A DNA stretch of 64,000 nt from an uncultured Roseovarius sp. (GTDB lineage: Bacteria > Pseudomonadota > Alphaproteobacteria > Rhodobacterales > Rhodobacteraceae), in the NCBI RefSeq assembly GCF_947259555.1, contig NZ_CAMYMD010000084.1, forward strand, positions 1-64,000. The letters are read 5' to 3'. The translations under genes and the position numbers were made by a program. A model generated the notes under the pieces. The model saw only the letters and a program-made list of their open reading frames with translations. It was not told the origin of the DNA and ran no database searches. Shown one piece after another: positions 16,386-24,908 of the stretch (position 1 is its first letter; each line of letters begins with the position of its first letter).

Positions 16386-17780
16386 TCAAAAGCTTTCTCC
16401 AAGTTCATTGCTCAGGTTGGCCATCTGATTTTGCCAAGACACTACCATCTCGTCCGCCGCTTTGTATCGCCGGTCTTTTTGCGGGAAATCCAGGTAAGCA
16501 TTCTGCGGCGTCATCTTGTCTTGGTGCCAAGCTGCCCAACTATCGCGATAGTCACCACGAATCGGGGAAACGCCTCTGACCTTGTCGACGCCGTGCTCGG
16601 GATGGTTGGTAAGACTGGTTTCAAGGTCGAGGCAGATCATTGATATTTGCGGCAGAGTGACAAATGCATCGCCCAAAAGGAGCTCGGCGCGCGCAATCAT
16701 TTCGCTGTCGCCGCCAAACCGTACTGAGTCCCAGAAACCGAGCTTCTCGACTAGAAAGCTGCGTTCAAACATGCAAGAAATGGACGCTTTGCGTGCAACG
16801 CCATCCAACGAGAATGCGGTGACCTTTCCGATATGCCCAAAGAACCCATTAGGCTGCATTCGAACCATATACGTTAGGCTCGCCGCGCATTGCCTTTCAC
16901 GCATTTCGGCCACTTGGTTTTCTAGCCTCTGCGGATGCGCCCAATCATCCGCATCATGCCCGGTGATAAAGTCGCCCTTTGAGTGTTTGAGAGCGATATT
17001 CTTGGAGACATAAGGACCAACATTCTTCTTGTTTCGGAGAATTTTGACCCGCTCGTCACTCTCACTAAGCTTCTGAAGAATGTCCCATGTACCATCGGTA
17101 CTGGCATCGTCGACGATGATCAGTTCGATGCAACTCCACGATTGCGCAAGAATTGACTTAGCGGCGTGTTGAACTGTCTCTTCGGCATTCCAAGCTGGCA
17201 TTAACACACTGATGAGTGGCCCATCCTGCCCTGCGGGGTAAGACTCTGCAAATAGGCGAGACAAGAATGAGGTATCTCCAACCTTAAGTGATACCGGTGA
17301 AAGCCCGAAGTTCGCCAGATAGGTGTTTATGTGAGATAGCCAGAGGTCTCGACGTTCGTTTTCGATTGCCAAGTTGGCGCGCAGTATTTCTGTAGTATAC
17401 CGCAACTCTGCGGGCAGAAACTTTTCGGCAAACTCTGCGGCCTTTTGCGCGCCATGCCGCTTTGCCAAGTTGAAAGAGGCCCAGAGTACGTAATGATAGT
17501 CAGGTGTAGGCTGCCCGTTGGGTCCTTTGCGGTTCATATGATGTAGCAAGGGATGCAAATTGTTTCTTGTCACACCAGGATGCGTGTCAATGTAAAAACC
17601 CGTAGAGAAATGAGGCCCCGGGTCACGGCGCATTGCGGCCCCGTATTTCAGATAATGCTCTGCCGGATCCATTCCCATCATTCCGACGTCCGGGTAGGTT
17701 TTCAGGTACCAGTCTGCATCGAAATAGCCCGACTTGCGGATTTTCTCGGCGTCATTTTTAAAGGTGTCTGAAATGCTCAT
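16386..17780 (-). CDS. Family 2 glycosyltransferase with N-terminal repeat module
   Basis: About 464 residues from ATG 17780 (GGGAG eight bases upstream); an alternative ATG at 17795 overlaps the upstream stop (TGATG). The N-terminal ~80 residues contain two copies of a pattern like YLKTYPDV..HYLKYG, also found in the proteins at 19916 and 21470. The catalytic GT2 domain starts near residue 195 (PLISVLMPAWNAEETVQ), with IIVDDASTDGT and GHDADDW as the nucleotide-sugar and metal motifs. It is the second gene of the operon after the nucleotide-sugar dehydrogenase. It probably transfers a sugar during repeat-unit assembly. Confidence 0.8.
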   Translation of the reverse strand: MSISDTFKNDAEKIRKSGYFDADWYLKTYPDVGMMGMDPAEHYLKYGAAMRRDPGPHFSTGFYIDTHPGVTRNNLHPLLHHMNRKGPNGQPTPDYHYVLWASFNLAKRHGAQKAAEFAEKFLPAELRYTTEILRANLAIENERRDLWLSHINTYLANFGLSPVSLKVGDTSFLSRLFAESYPAGQDGPLISVLMPAWNAEETVQHAAKSILAQSWSCIELIIVDDASTDGTWDILQKLSESDERVKILRNKKNVGPYVSKNIALKHSKGDFITGHDADDWAHPQRLENQVAEMRERQCAASLTYMVRMQPNGFFGHIGKVTAFSLDGVARKASISCMFERSFLVEKLGFWDSVRFGGDSEMIARAELLLGDAFVTLPQISMICLDLETSLTNHPEHGVDKVRGVSPIRGDYRDSWAAWHQDKMTPQNAYLDFPQKDRRYKAADEMVVSWQNQMANLSNELGESF

Positions 17781-17794
17781 GCTCCGATCTCCCA

Positions 17795-19114
17795 TCACAG
17801 GCGCAGGTCGCTTTGGTCCTTCGGGAACGCCGCCTTCATGTCGTAGAGAACGCCGTTGGGTTGCATCATCTGTCGCAGGCGGGCGGCACCATCGCCGATT
17901 ATGTCGCTATGAGCAACGGCTAGGATGACCACGTCGTAGTTGCCCGTTTCGGGCAATGTGTTTGAGATTGCCTGACCGTACTCTTCATGTACTTCCGCAG
18001 GGTTGGCCCAAGTGTCCACGATATCAACGTCCATGCCATACGAGTTCAGGTTGCTGACGAGATCGATGACTTTTGTGTTCCGCGTATCGGGGCAGTTTTC
18101 CTTGAACGTAAATCCTGCCAAGAGGACTTTCGCGCGTTTGACCGGCAGGTCGCGCTGGATCATCACCTTGACCAGCCGGGTGACCGCATTGCGCGGCATG
18201 CCGTCGTTGATCTCCCGTGCCGTGCGGATGATGTCGGGTATGTGACCAACTGCCATGGACTTGTGGACAAGGTAGTAGGGGTCAACGCCAATACAGTGGC
18301 CACCCACCAGACCTGGGCTGAGACGGATGAAATTCCACTTGGTCGCGGCTGCATCCAGCACCTCGTTTGTGTCGATCCCAAGGTGCGAAAACACGATCGA
18401 TAACTCGTTTATCAATGCGATATTCACATCGCGCTGAGTGTTTTCGATGACTTTCGAGGCCTCCGCCACCCGGATCGAAGATGCCTTGAACGTGCCAGCG
18501 TCTATGATGCTTTTGTAGAGTTGATCCACAAATTCTGCCACTTCTGGTGTGGAACCCGACGTCACTTTCGTGATCTTGGTCAGTGGACGGGCCTTGTCGC
18601 CCGGGTTGATCCGCTCGGGGCTGTAACCTGCGAAAAAGTCGCGATTGTATTTCAGGCCCGAAGCAGCTTCGACAACGGGAATGCACTCCTCTTCGGTCGC
18701 GCCGGGATAAACTGTGGATTCGTAAATCACCACGTCGCCAAGGTTGATATGCCGCCCAATCGTGCGTGATGCGGAGATCAACGGAGTTAGATCTGGGCTT
18801 CTGGACGAATCGACCGGCGTTGGGACCGCGACAATGAACACGTTGCATGTATCGAGATCAGACTCTGAGCATGAAAAACGAAGATGTGTTGCCTCAGCCA
18901 GTTGAGGGGCTTCAAGCTCGCCAGTCGAGTCGTGGCCAGAATTAAGCTCGGCAATTCGGTTTGCTTTGAGGTCGAAACCGACCGTTTCGTAAATCTTGCC
19001 TAATGCAGTGGCCAGCGGCAGACCGACATATCCCAAGCCAATTACAGCAATTCGGGTCGGTTCTGGAGGAAGAAATCCCTGTTCATGCGTCGGTGTGGGC
19101 ATGGTCTGCATCAT
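17795..19114 (-). CDS. UDP-N-acetylglucosamine/UDP-sugar 6-dehydrogenase (TviB/WbpA type)
   Basis: A 439-residue NAD-dependent nucleotide-sugar dehydrogenase. The Rossmann motif GLGYVG lies at 26-31, the active-site cysteine at 274 in GGHCIGVDPYYL, and the conserved lysine and asparagine at 221 and 225 (SKVIENTQRD). C-terminal GFTFKENCPDTRNTK is typical of the TviB/WbpA branch, which oxidises UDP-GlcNAc or UDP-GalNAc to the uronic acid, rather than UDP-glucose dehydrogenase. It heads the minus-strand operon, so the polymer probably contains an amino-sugar uronic acid. A second ATG at 19111 is also possible. Exact substrate not determined. Confidence 0.85.
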   Translation of the reverse strand: MMQTMPTPTHEQGFLPPEPTRIAVIGLGYVGLPLATALGKIYETVGFDLKANRIAELNSGHDSTGELEAPQLAEATHLRFSCSESDLDTCNVFIVAVPTPVDSSRSPDLTPLISASRTIGRHINLGDVVIYESTVYPGATEEECIPVVEAASGLKYNRDFFAGYSPERINPGDKARPLTKITKVTSGSTPEVAEFVDQLYKSIIDAGTFKASSIRVAEASKVIENTQRDVNIALINELSIVFSHLGIDTNEVLDAAATKWNFIRLSPGLVGGHCIGVDPYYLVHKSMAVGHIPDIIRTAREINDGMPRNAVTRLVKVMIQRDLPVKRAKVLLAGFTFKENCPDTRNTKVIDLVSNLNSYGMDVDIVDTWANPAEVHEEYGQAISNTLPETGNYDVVILAVAHSDIIGDGAARLRQMMQPNGVLYDMKAAFPKDQSDLRL

Positions 19115-19915
19115 CTTTCTTAACTTCAGTTTATGGCTATTCCGGAGTGTGGAATTGTCTGATGTCTTGATCGCGCTTATTTTCCTTCGCCGTTTCAGTG
19201 ATGGTGTTCTGCCCGAGATTTAGCCAAGCAGCACTGCCACGAGGGTGTACTGCCTTAGGAAAATCAAAACGGCGGACAAAGGGAAAGGAAATGGATTTGG
19301 TCATGCGCGCGCAGGAAACGGCATATTCATTTCTCCCGCTCACTCTTTGATTTTGAACTCGTCATTCACTCATGCTGGCCCAAGTGACTGGCTTTCGGCT
19401 GCGAACTGTAAATCGAACGACATGTACGCGCGATTTGCTCAGGATCGCAACCCCGGCCTTGCGCCACCGCTTGTGCCGATTCAAACTTTTTTATCCACGC
19501 CCTTGATTTCGTCCGATCCCGACCTTTCCTAGCGTTTTCGGCTCAGATGAAAGGGACACGCCGCTGGTGAGCGAAGCGCAGCTGGTTTAGGCCCCTTTTG
19601 GGCACTGCTTCCTATATGGAGAATCTCGGTGATGTACCGATGCTCATCATTGAGCTTCAGGCTGGCAGCTATCTCGGAGCGCTAGGCGCCATCCGGTACG
19701 AGGACATCGACTGGCGCGGATATGAGACCAAGGCCTGATTGCTCGCGCGCGTTTATCAAAAGTGTTTACTCTTCGGACGCGCGACCAAATGCGCTTGATC
19801 TGACTATTGCTTCAGGTACGTTCGCCTCTACACGACCTCCTCCCAGCGAGGGCGGACGACAAGCAGCGTAGTCTGAATGATCACCAGCATTTGCGCAGGA
19901 TGGAGTGTTTCAGTA
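19115..19915. other. Gene-free stretch
   Basis: About 800 bases without a convincing gene between the dehydrogenase and the next glycosyltransferase, which diverge. Short frames exist on both strands but none has a ribosome site or a recognisable motif; 19639-19738 reads like a short protein fragment (IELQAGSYLGALG) of unknown origin. The stretch must contain the promoters for both flanking operons, and its disorder suggests decayed genes. Confidence 0.5.
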
Positions 19916-21253
19916 ATGCCGTCAGGATCGTTTGAGATGTCGCCATTATTGGCGGAGCTTTTGTCTGTTCTGGAGCGCCCCGTTCTGGATGACCGCGGCG
20001 CGCTTTCTTGTTCGCTCAAGCATCAGCTTCAATCCGGGCTGTTATGGCTTCATCGGCAAGGCGAGCCTGAGAGCACGGAATTAGCGGCTCTTCTGGAACA
20101 GATTTTTAGGCGGCTCGTGCAAGATGGCATTTCATCCAGGATCACTCTGCAAAAAGCGCAATTCGAATTGCAGTTATTGCGGCAAAGCCAGGCTTCGAAC
20201 GATGACGGCCGTGTCAGTGGTGAAGCCAAGGCCATGGGTTTGTTGATTGCGCGGCTGCTGCCAGGTCTGTCTGAATCGATGCGTGGGCAAGTATTCTCAC
20301 CTGCGGATTACAAGGCGCAAAATCCTGATGTCGTCGAAGCTGGTGTCGATCCGTTAGAGCACTATATATCGACCGGCGCCGCAGAGGGCCGAGCGCCCCT
20401 AGCTTTGACAAAGCTGGCTTCGCGATCTTGTCCCAACAGTGCGATCACGAGTCTCGCCGATCTCACTGTCTATACAGGTCCACCAAAGCTTTGCCGTGAA
20501 ATGCAAATGGGATTGCGCGACGAGGCGCTGATGATGTTGGGGCAAAAAAGGCCTGATGTCAGCGTAATATTGCCCACGTGGAATCGGGCTCCTACGGTGT
20601 TGGCGGCGGTCTCTTCGGCGTTGTTACAATCCTTTGCGCCTCTTGAGGTTATCGTTGTGGACGACGGCAGTACAGACGCGACCGTCGCGCTGTTGAAAAG
20701 CCGCTTTCGCGAGCCGATCGAAGACGGACGATTGGTTGTGGTGGCGAATGAAAAAGCGGGTGTGTCGGCTGCGCGAAACGCTGGCCTCGATCGCGCTCAG
20801 GGAGATGTCATCGCGTATCTCGACAGTGACAATCACTGGGAAACCGATCATCTGCTTTTTGCAGTGGCTGGCTTGCTCGCGGTTAAAGACGCAAAATGCG
20901 CCTATACGGCGCTCTGTCGACATGACCTGGCCTCGGGCCATAGCGATATTCTCTTCCGACCCTATGACGCGGATGCACTGGCCGAAGAGAACTATATCGA
21001 TCTTAACAGCTTCGTGCATCACCGGGCGCTGTTTGAACGGCTGGGCGGTTTCGACACCGCGCTCACGCGGCTTGTGGATTGGGACCTTGTCCTGCGCTAC
21101 ACAACTAACAATGCCCCGGTGGCCCTGCCAGTCATTACTGGACATCATGTGATTGACAACGCAGCCCTTGAAAACATCTCCACACAGGAAAATCTCGAAC
21201 CAAATCTAGCCCGAATCCGAGACAAGCTCCAAATCCGACGGAGGACAGTGTAA
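19916..21253 (+). CDS. Family 2 glycosyltransferase
   Basis: About 445 residues from ATG 19916 (GGAG ten bases upstream); an ATG at 19877 in the same frame lacks a ribosome site. The N-terminal ~130 residues are helical. At ~120-160 it carries one copy of the pattern FSPADYKAQNPDV..HYISTG..EGR shared with two other proteins of the locus. The GT2 domain begins at PDVSVILPTWNRAPTV, with VVDDGSTDAT and AYLDSDN as the nucleotide and metal motifs, and ends with a conserved W/D block (VDWDLVLRY). Its stop overlaps the next start (TAATG), so translation is coupled. Confidence 0.8.
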   Translation: MPSGSFEMSPLLAELLSVLERPVLDDRGALSCSLKHQLQSGLLWLHRQGEPESTELAALLEQIFRRLVQDGISSRITLQKAQFELQLLRQSQASNDDGRVSGEAKAMGLLIARLLPGLSESMRGQVFSPADYKAQNPDVVEAGVDPLEHYISTGAAEGRAPLALTKLASRSCPNSAITSLADLTVYTGPPKLCREMQMGLRDEALMMLGQKRPDVSVILPTWNRAPTVLAAVSSALLQSFAPLEVIVVDDGSTDATVALLKSRFREPIEDGRLVVVANEKAGVSAARNAGLDRAQGDVIAYLDSDNHWETDHLLFAVAGLLAVKDAKCAYTALCRHDLASGHSDILFRPYDADALAEENYIDLNSFVHHRALFERLGGFDTALTRLVDWDLVLRYTTNNAPVALPVITGHHVIDNAALENISTQENLEPNLARIRDKLQIRRRTV

Positions 21254-21465
21254 TGAGCGACAGTGATCCCTGGTCCGACCAAAGGCTTGCAGTCATCGCT
21301 CATCAAAACCGACTGATGTTGGCGCAGCTTGAGGCATTGCGGATTGCACTGGCCGAGCGCGATGACGAGATTACACAATTGAGCGCACGCCTGCTCGCTC
21401 AGGAGACACACCCGCCAATGCGCCTGCGCAGCCTATGGGCGCGGCTCGGATTTCGGCAGCGCTGA
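21253..21465 (+). CDS. Small coiled-coil protein
   Basis: A 70-residue protein whose start overlaps the upstream glycosyltransferase stop (TAATG) and whose stop lies four bases before the next glycosyltransferase. Residues ~10-48 form a heptad-rich helix (AVIAHQNRLMLAQLEALR), followed by a basic tail ending LWARLGFRQR. The tight packing between two glycosyltransferase genes argues that it is real. It may be a membrane-proximal adaptor or a piece split from a coiled-coil glycosyltransferase tail; no family is recognised. Confidence 0.6.
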   Translation: MSDSDPWSDQRLAVIAHQNRLMLAQLEALRIALAERDDEITQLSARLLAQETHPPMRLRSLWARLGFRQR

Positions 21466-21469
21466 GCCC

Positions 21470-23440
21470 ATGGCTCCGGTTCCAACAGAAAGCGACGTCT
21501 CCCGCATTCGAAATGCCGCGCTCTTCGATGCGTGCTGGTATCAGCGGCGCTACCCGGACGTCGCACGCTTGCAGCTGGAGCCGGCAGCACATTTTGCCAT
21601 GATAGGAGCCTTTCTCCAGCGCGATCCGGGACCGAATTTCTCCACGCGGTTCTACCTACGTGCTAATCCCGACGTCGCCGCCGCCGGGCTCAATCCTCTG
21701 CTGCATTACCTGTCCACTGGCCAGGCAGAAGGGCGGTTGCCGCACCCCGGGGCCCTGCCGGCCCGCCAACCTGAACCGTTGCGCCGGCTGATCCATATGC
21801 GTGCCCTCATGGAGACCGGAGGACTGGATGCCGGGCCGCGCGCCGCGCTCGAAGAGTTGGCGGTCGGGAAGGACGGACCAGAGGCTGCCGCAAACGCTGC
21901 AGAGGCCCTGGCTTTCGCCGCCCTTCAGGATGAGAATTTTACCGCCGCAGTGCGTTGGTTGAAGTTGCGGCTGCGTCTTGGGGCTGATGCGGCCGCGCGG
22001 CTGGCTCCGGTTCTCTCGATTGCGACGGCGCGTTCCGGCGACACACTGAGTGCGAAGCAACTGTTGGATTGGGTGCCCGAAAGCGCCGGGCTGCATCTCG
22101 CGCAGTGCTGGACAGTAGATGATATTGAGGCGCGTCTGACATGCGTTAACACCGCGTTGGCCCAGACAGGACTAGCACCTGTTTCGCTCGCACCCGGGTC
22201 AGGTGCGGCAATCGATCGGCTGTCGGGCGCAGCCCCGTTCATACCTGCTCAAGGCGGAGTGCCGCTTATCAGCGTGTTGATGGCCGTGCATGATAGCGAA
22301 AGCACGATCAGAACTGCCCTGAGTTCTATCCAGGCGCAAACATGGACTGACTTCGAACTCTTGGTGATTGATGACGCCAGTACGGACGCGACGACCGGGA
22401 TCGTGGCTGAATACGCCGCGCGCGACCCGCGCATCCGTCTTCTGCCTTTGGCGCGGAATGTTGGCGCCTACGGCGCGCGCAATGCCGGATTGGCCGAGGC
22501 GCGGGGGCGTTTTGTTACTCTGCATGATGCCGACGATTGGTCACATCCTGAGCGTCTGGCCCAACAGGCGCGCTTCATGCTTGAAAATCCCGGCTTCGCC
22601 GGATGCCTCGGCCAGCACGTGCGCTGCACCCCGGATTTGCGCGTGAGTCGCTGGACGGGAACCGGAGATGTTGTTTTCGAGAACATGAATTCGCTGATGC
22701 TGCCCACCGATTTGGTGCGCTCCTGTCTAGGTGGCTGGGACGAGGTGCGTGTCTCTGCCGACAGCGAGTTGTTGCGCAGGACGCAGCGACTCTTTGGCGA
22801 CCATGCGGTTGCGACGCTTGAGACTGGGCCGGTCGCCCTATTGCGCGATAGTATGGGCAGCGCCACCGCCGATGGTGCCTCCGGAATGGGGTGGTTTTAT
22901 TATGGCGCAAGGCGTGAATATTATGAGGCGCAGCAGCACCACCATGCCAAAGCAAAAATTCTTTTCTATGAGCCGGGGGGCGCACGCCCTTTTCCAGCTC
23001 CCAACATATTGCTGAACCGGGCGGCCGCGCACCGCGAAATCGTGATTGACCATGTCTATGCTGGCCTCCTGAGCGTTCACGATGCATCCCTTGACGTGCT
23101 GCTGACTTGGCTTGAAGAAGATCGCGCAGGAGGCCGGACTGCTGCCTTGGTACCGCTTTACTCCCTGTCGATGCCAGCCGAGGGCGGTCTTGCCATTCAC
23201 CCCTCCCTGCGCGCGCAGATTGACGGGAAGGCTCTACGCGTGCTCTGTTATGGCGAACACGTTCGCTGTAATCGATACTTTCGCCTGCCTGGGCAGGACG
23301 TAAACGAGGTGCAGCGCTATCTGCCACAAGTACATGCGGGCGCGAGGCGGGTGCTGGCGCCGGGCCAGCCGCCTGCCGAAACCGGCCAACCAGCCGCAAC
23401 AGCCGCAAACTCTGTGACACGTGCCAAACCGGACGCCTGA
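21470..23440 (+). CDS. Large family 2 glycosyltransferase with N-terminal repeat module
   Basis: A 656-residue protein. Residues ~15-90 hold two copies of the module (FDACWYQRRYPDV, then FYLRANPDV..HYLSTG..EGR) seen also in the proteins at 16386 and 19916. A helical region (~100-250) precedes the GT2 domain, which starts at PLISVLMAVHDSESTIR and carries VIDDASTDAT and LHDADDW. A C-terminal ~180 residue extension contains HHAKAKILFYEPGG and is unlike the other glycosyltransferases here. It is the third gene of a coupled trio. The overall order matches the protein at 16386, so one probably arose from the other by duplication and extension. Confidence 0.8.
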   Translation: MAPVPTESDVSRIRNAALFDACWYQRRYPDVARLQLEPAAHFAMIGAFLQRDPGPNFSTRFYLRANPDVAAAGLNPLLHYLSTGQAEGRLPHPGALPARQPEPLRRLIHMRALMETGGLDAGPRAALEELAVGKDGPEAAANAAEALAFAALQDENFTAAVRWLKLRLRLGADAAARLAPVLSIATARSGDTLSAKQLLDWVPESAGLHLAQCWTVDDIEARLTCVNTALAQTGLAPVSLAPGSGAAIDRLSGAAPFIPAQGGVPLISVLMAVHDSESTIRTALSSIQAQTWTDFELLVIDDASTDATTGIVAEYAARDPRIRLLPLARNVGAYGARNAGLAEARGRFVTLHDADDWSHPERLAQQARFMLENPGFAGCLGQHVRCTPDLRVSRWTGTGDVVFENMNSLMLPTDLVRSCLGGWDEVRVSADSELLRRTQRLFGDHAVATLETGPVALLRDSMGSATADGASGMGWFYYGARREYYEAQQHHHAKAKILFYEPGGARPFPAPNILLNRAAAHREIVIDHVYAGLLSVHDASLDVLLTWLEEDRAGGRTAALVPLYSLSMPAEGGLAIHPSLRAQIDGKALRVLCYGEHVRCNRYFRLPGQDVNEVQRYLPQVHAGARRVLAPGQPPAETGQPAATAANSVTRAKPDA

Positions 23441-23888
23441 GGCACGGGCACCGGAAGGCGCCGCTGCAATTCCAGGTGTCGCCGAAATTCAGTTGATGAG
23501 CTGATCGCGCTGCGACGCGAAACCTGATCGCTTGCGCCACATCTGGATTGCGATACCATCTACCTTCATGCACTTGACTTTGGTCAAGACCAACATGGCA
23601 GGACCACGGGCTGGAGACCATGAAGGAACCGATCATGCGCGCTGCAAGGTGACGGCTCCGGCCCAATGCGTATGCACGCGTCGGGCAAGTTGAACTTACA
23701 CTCGCGGGAGCCGGTCTTGTGGTGTTGCGCTTGGCGCTGACCCAACGGGCCGGCCAACTGGTATTGGTGGCCGGGTCACATCGCATGCCGCCGGGAAGTC
23801 GGCCGATGCGTCGCTCGCCAGCGGGTCCTTGCCGATTGCGCCGTAGCCCAATGGGATAGAGCGGCCATCGTGTCGTGACAGGCTGGCC
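23441..23888. other. Gene-free boundary stretch
   Basis: Roughly 450 bases without a credible gene separate the last polysaccharide gene from dapA. It contains short broken frames and a tRNA-like fragment listed separately. It looks like the scarred edge of the polysaccharide island. Confidence 0.45.
23838..23862 (+). other. Possible 5' fragment of a tRNA gene
   Basis: GCGCCGTAGCCCAATGGGAT followed by AGAGC resembles the acceptor strand and D arm of bacterial tRNA-Arg genes (GCGCCCGTAGCTCA..GGATAGAGC). No anticodon arm, T arm or matching acceptor 3' strand follows, so it is at best a remnant, as left by integration or deletion. Confidence 0.25.
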
Positions 23889-24764
23889 TCAGTTAATCAG
23901 GCCGGCATGGCGCATGCCATCCTCGACCAGAGCCTTGGTCGGATCGCTGAGCCCGATGAGCGGTGAGCGCACTTCTTCGCTGCACAGCCCGAGCCTCGAC
24001 ATTGCATATTTGACGCCTACGAGGCCGGGTTCGGTAAAAATCGCACGGTGCAGCGGCATCAAGCGGTCTTGCAGGTCGAGCGCCTTGGCATAATCACCTG
24101 CCAACGTCGCCTCCTGCACCTGTGACACGAGTTTTGGCGCGACATTCGCGGTCACCGAGATCACCCCGACTCCGCCTTGTGCGTTGAAGCCGTGCGCGGT
24201 GCCATCCTCGCCGGATATCTGAATGAACTCCTTGCCGCATGTGATCCGCTGTGCGCTGACGCGCGCCAGATCTCCGGTCGCATCTTTCACTCCGATGATG
24301 CGGGGCAACTGTGCCAGCTTGCCCATGGTCTCGGGGCTCATGTCCACAACGGACCGGCCAGGAATGTTGTAGATGATGATCGGCAGGTCGCAGCAATCAT
24401 GCAGCGCGGTAAAGTGCGCGATCAGACCCGCCTGCGTGGGCTTGTTGTAATAGGGCGTGACGACCAGTGCCGCGTTTGCGCCGACGTTCTCGGCATGGCG
24501 CATGAAGCGCACTGATTCGAGAGTGTTGTTGCTGCCCGCTCCTGCGATGATCGGAACCCGGCCCGCAGCGGCCCGCACAACCTCTTCGACGACCATCTCA
24601 TGTTCTTCATGTGTCAGGGTCGGGCTCTCGCCGGTTGTGCCGACAGGCACAAGACCATGGCTACCCTCGCCAATATGCCACTCGACGAGGTGTTTGAGCG
24701 TGTCCAAATCCACAACGCCGTTCTTGAACGGCGTGACCAGGGCAGGAAAAGATCCTCTGAACAT
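23889..24764 (-). CDS. dapA: 4-hydroxy-tetrahydrodipicolinate synthase
   Basis: A 291-residue protein of normal length for DapA, the enzyme that condenses pyruvate with aspartate semialdehyde in lysine and diaminopimelate synthesis. Key residues are in place: TTGE at 43-46, Tyr132 and Arg137 in IIYNIPGR, and the Schiff-base lysine at 160 in GVKDATGD. It is divergent from the lytic transglycosylase gene across about 145 bases. In related genomes I would expect smpB directly downstream; here that place is taken by the scarred boundary of the polysaccharide region (expectation from memory). Confidence 0.95.
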   Translation of the reverse strand: MFRGSFPALVTPFKNGVVDLDTLKHLVEWHIGEGSHGLVPVGTTGESPTLTHEEHEMVVEEVVRAAAGRVPIIAGAGSNNTLESVRFMRHAENVGANAALVVTPYYNKPTQAGLIAHFTALHDCCDLPIIIYNIPGRSVVDMSPETMGKLAQLPRIIGVKDATGDLARVSAQRITCGKEFIQISGEDGTAHGFNAQGGVGVISVTANVAPKLVSQVQEATLAGDYAKALDLQDRLMPLHRAIFTEPGLVGVKYAMSRLGLCSEEVRSPLIGLSDPTKALVEDGMRHAGLIN

Positions 24765-24908
24765 GACACGCTCCTTTCGTCTAGACTTGTCGGGCCGGGC
24801 CCGGAATGTTCCTGGCGCCCATGTTACGGCGCTGCATTTGCATCATGAATGGACGCAGGCACACAGGCCGCTTAGGCTGGCGTTGTCTATCCTTTGCTAT
24901 AGCGGGAA

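Noticed and set aside
19245..19532. Short frames in the gap before the glycosyltransferase trio
   Set aside because: No ribosome sites or conserved motifs; they overlap on both strands and look like chance frames in decayed sequence.
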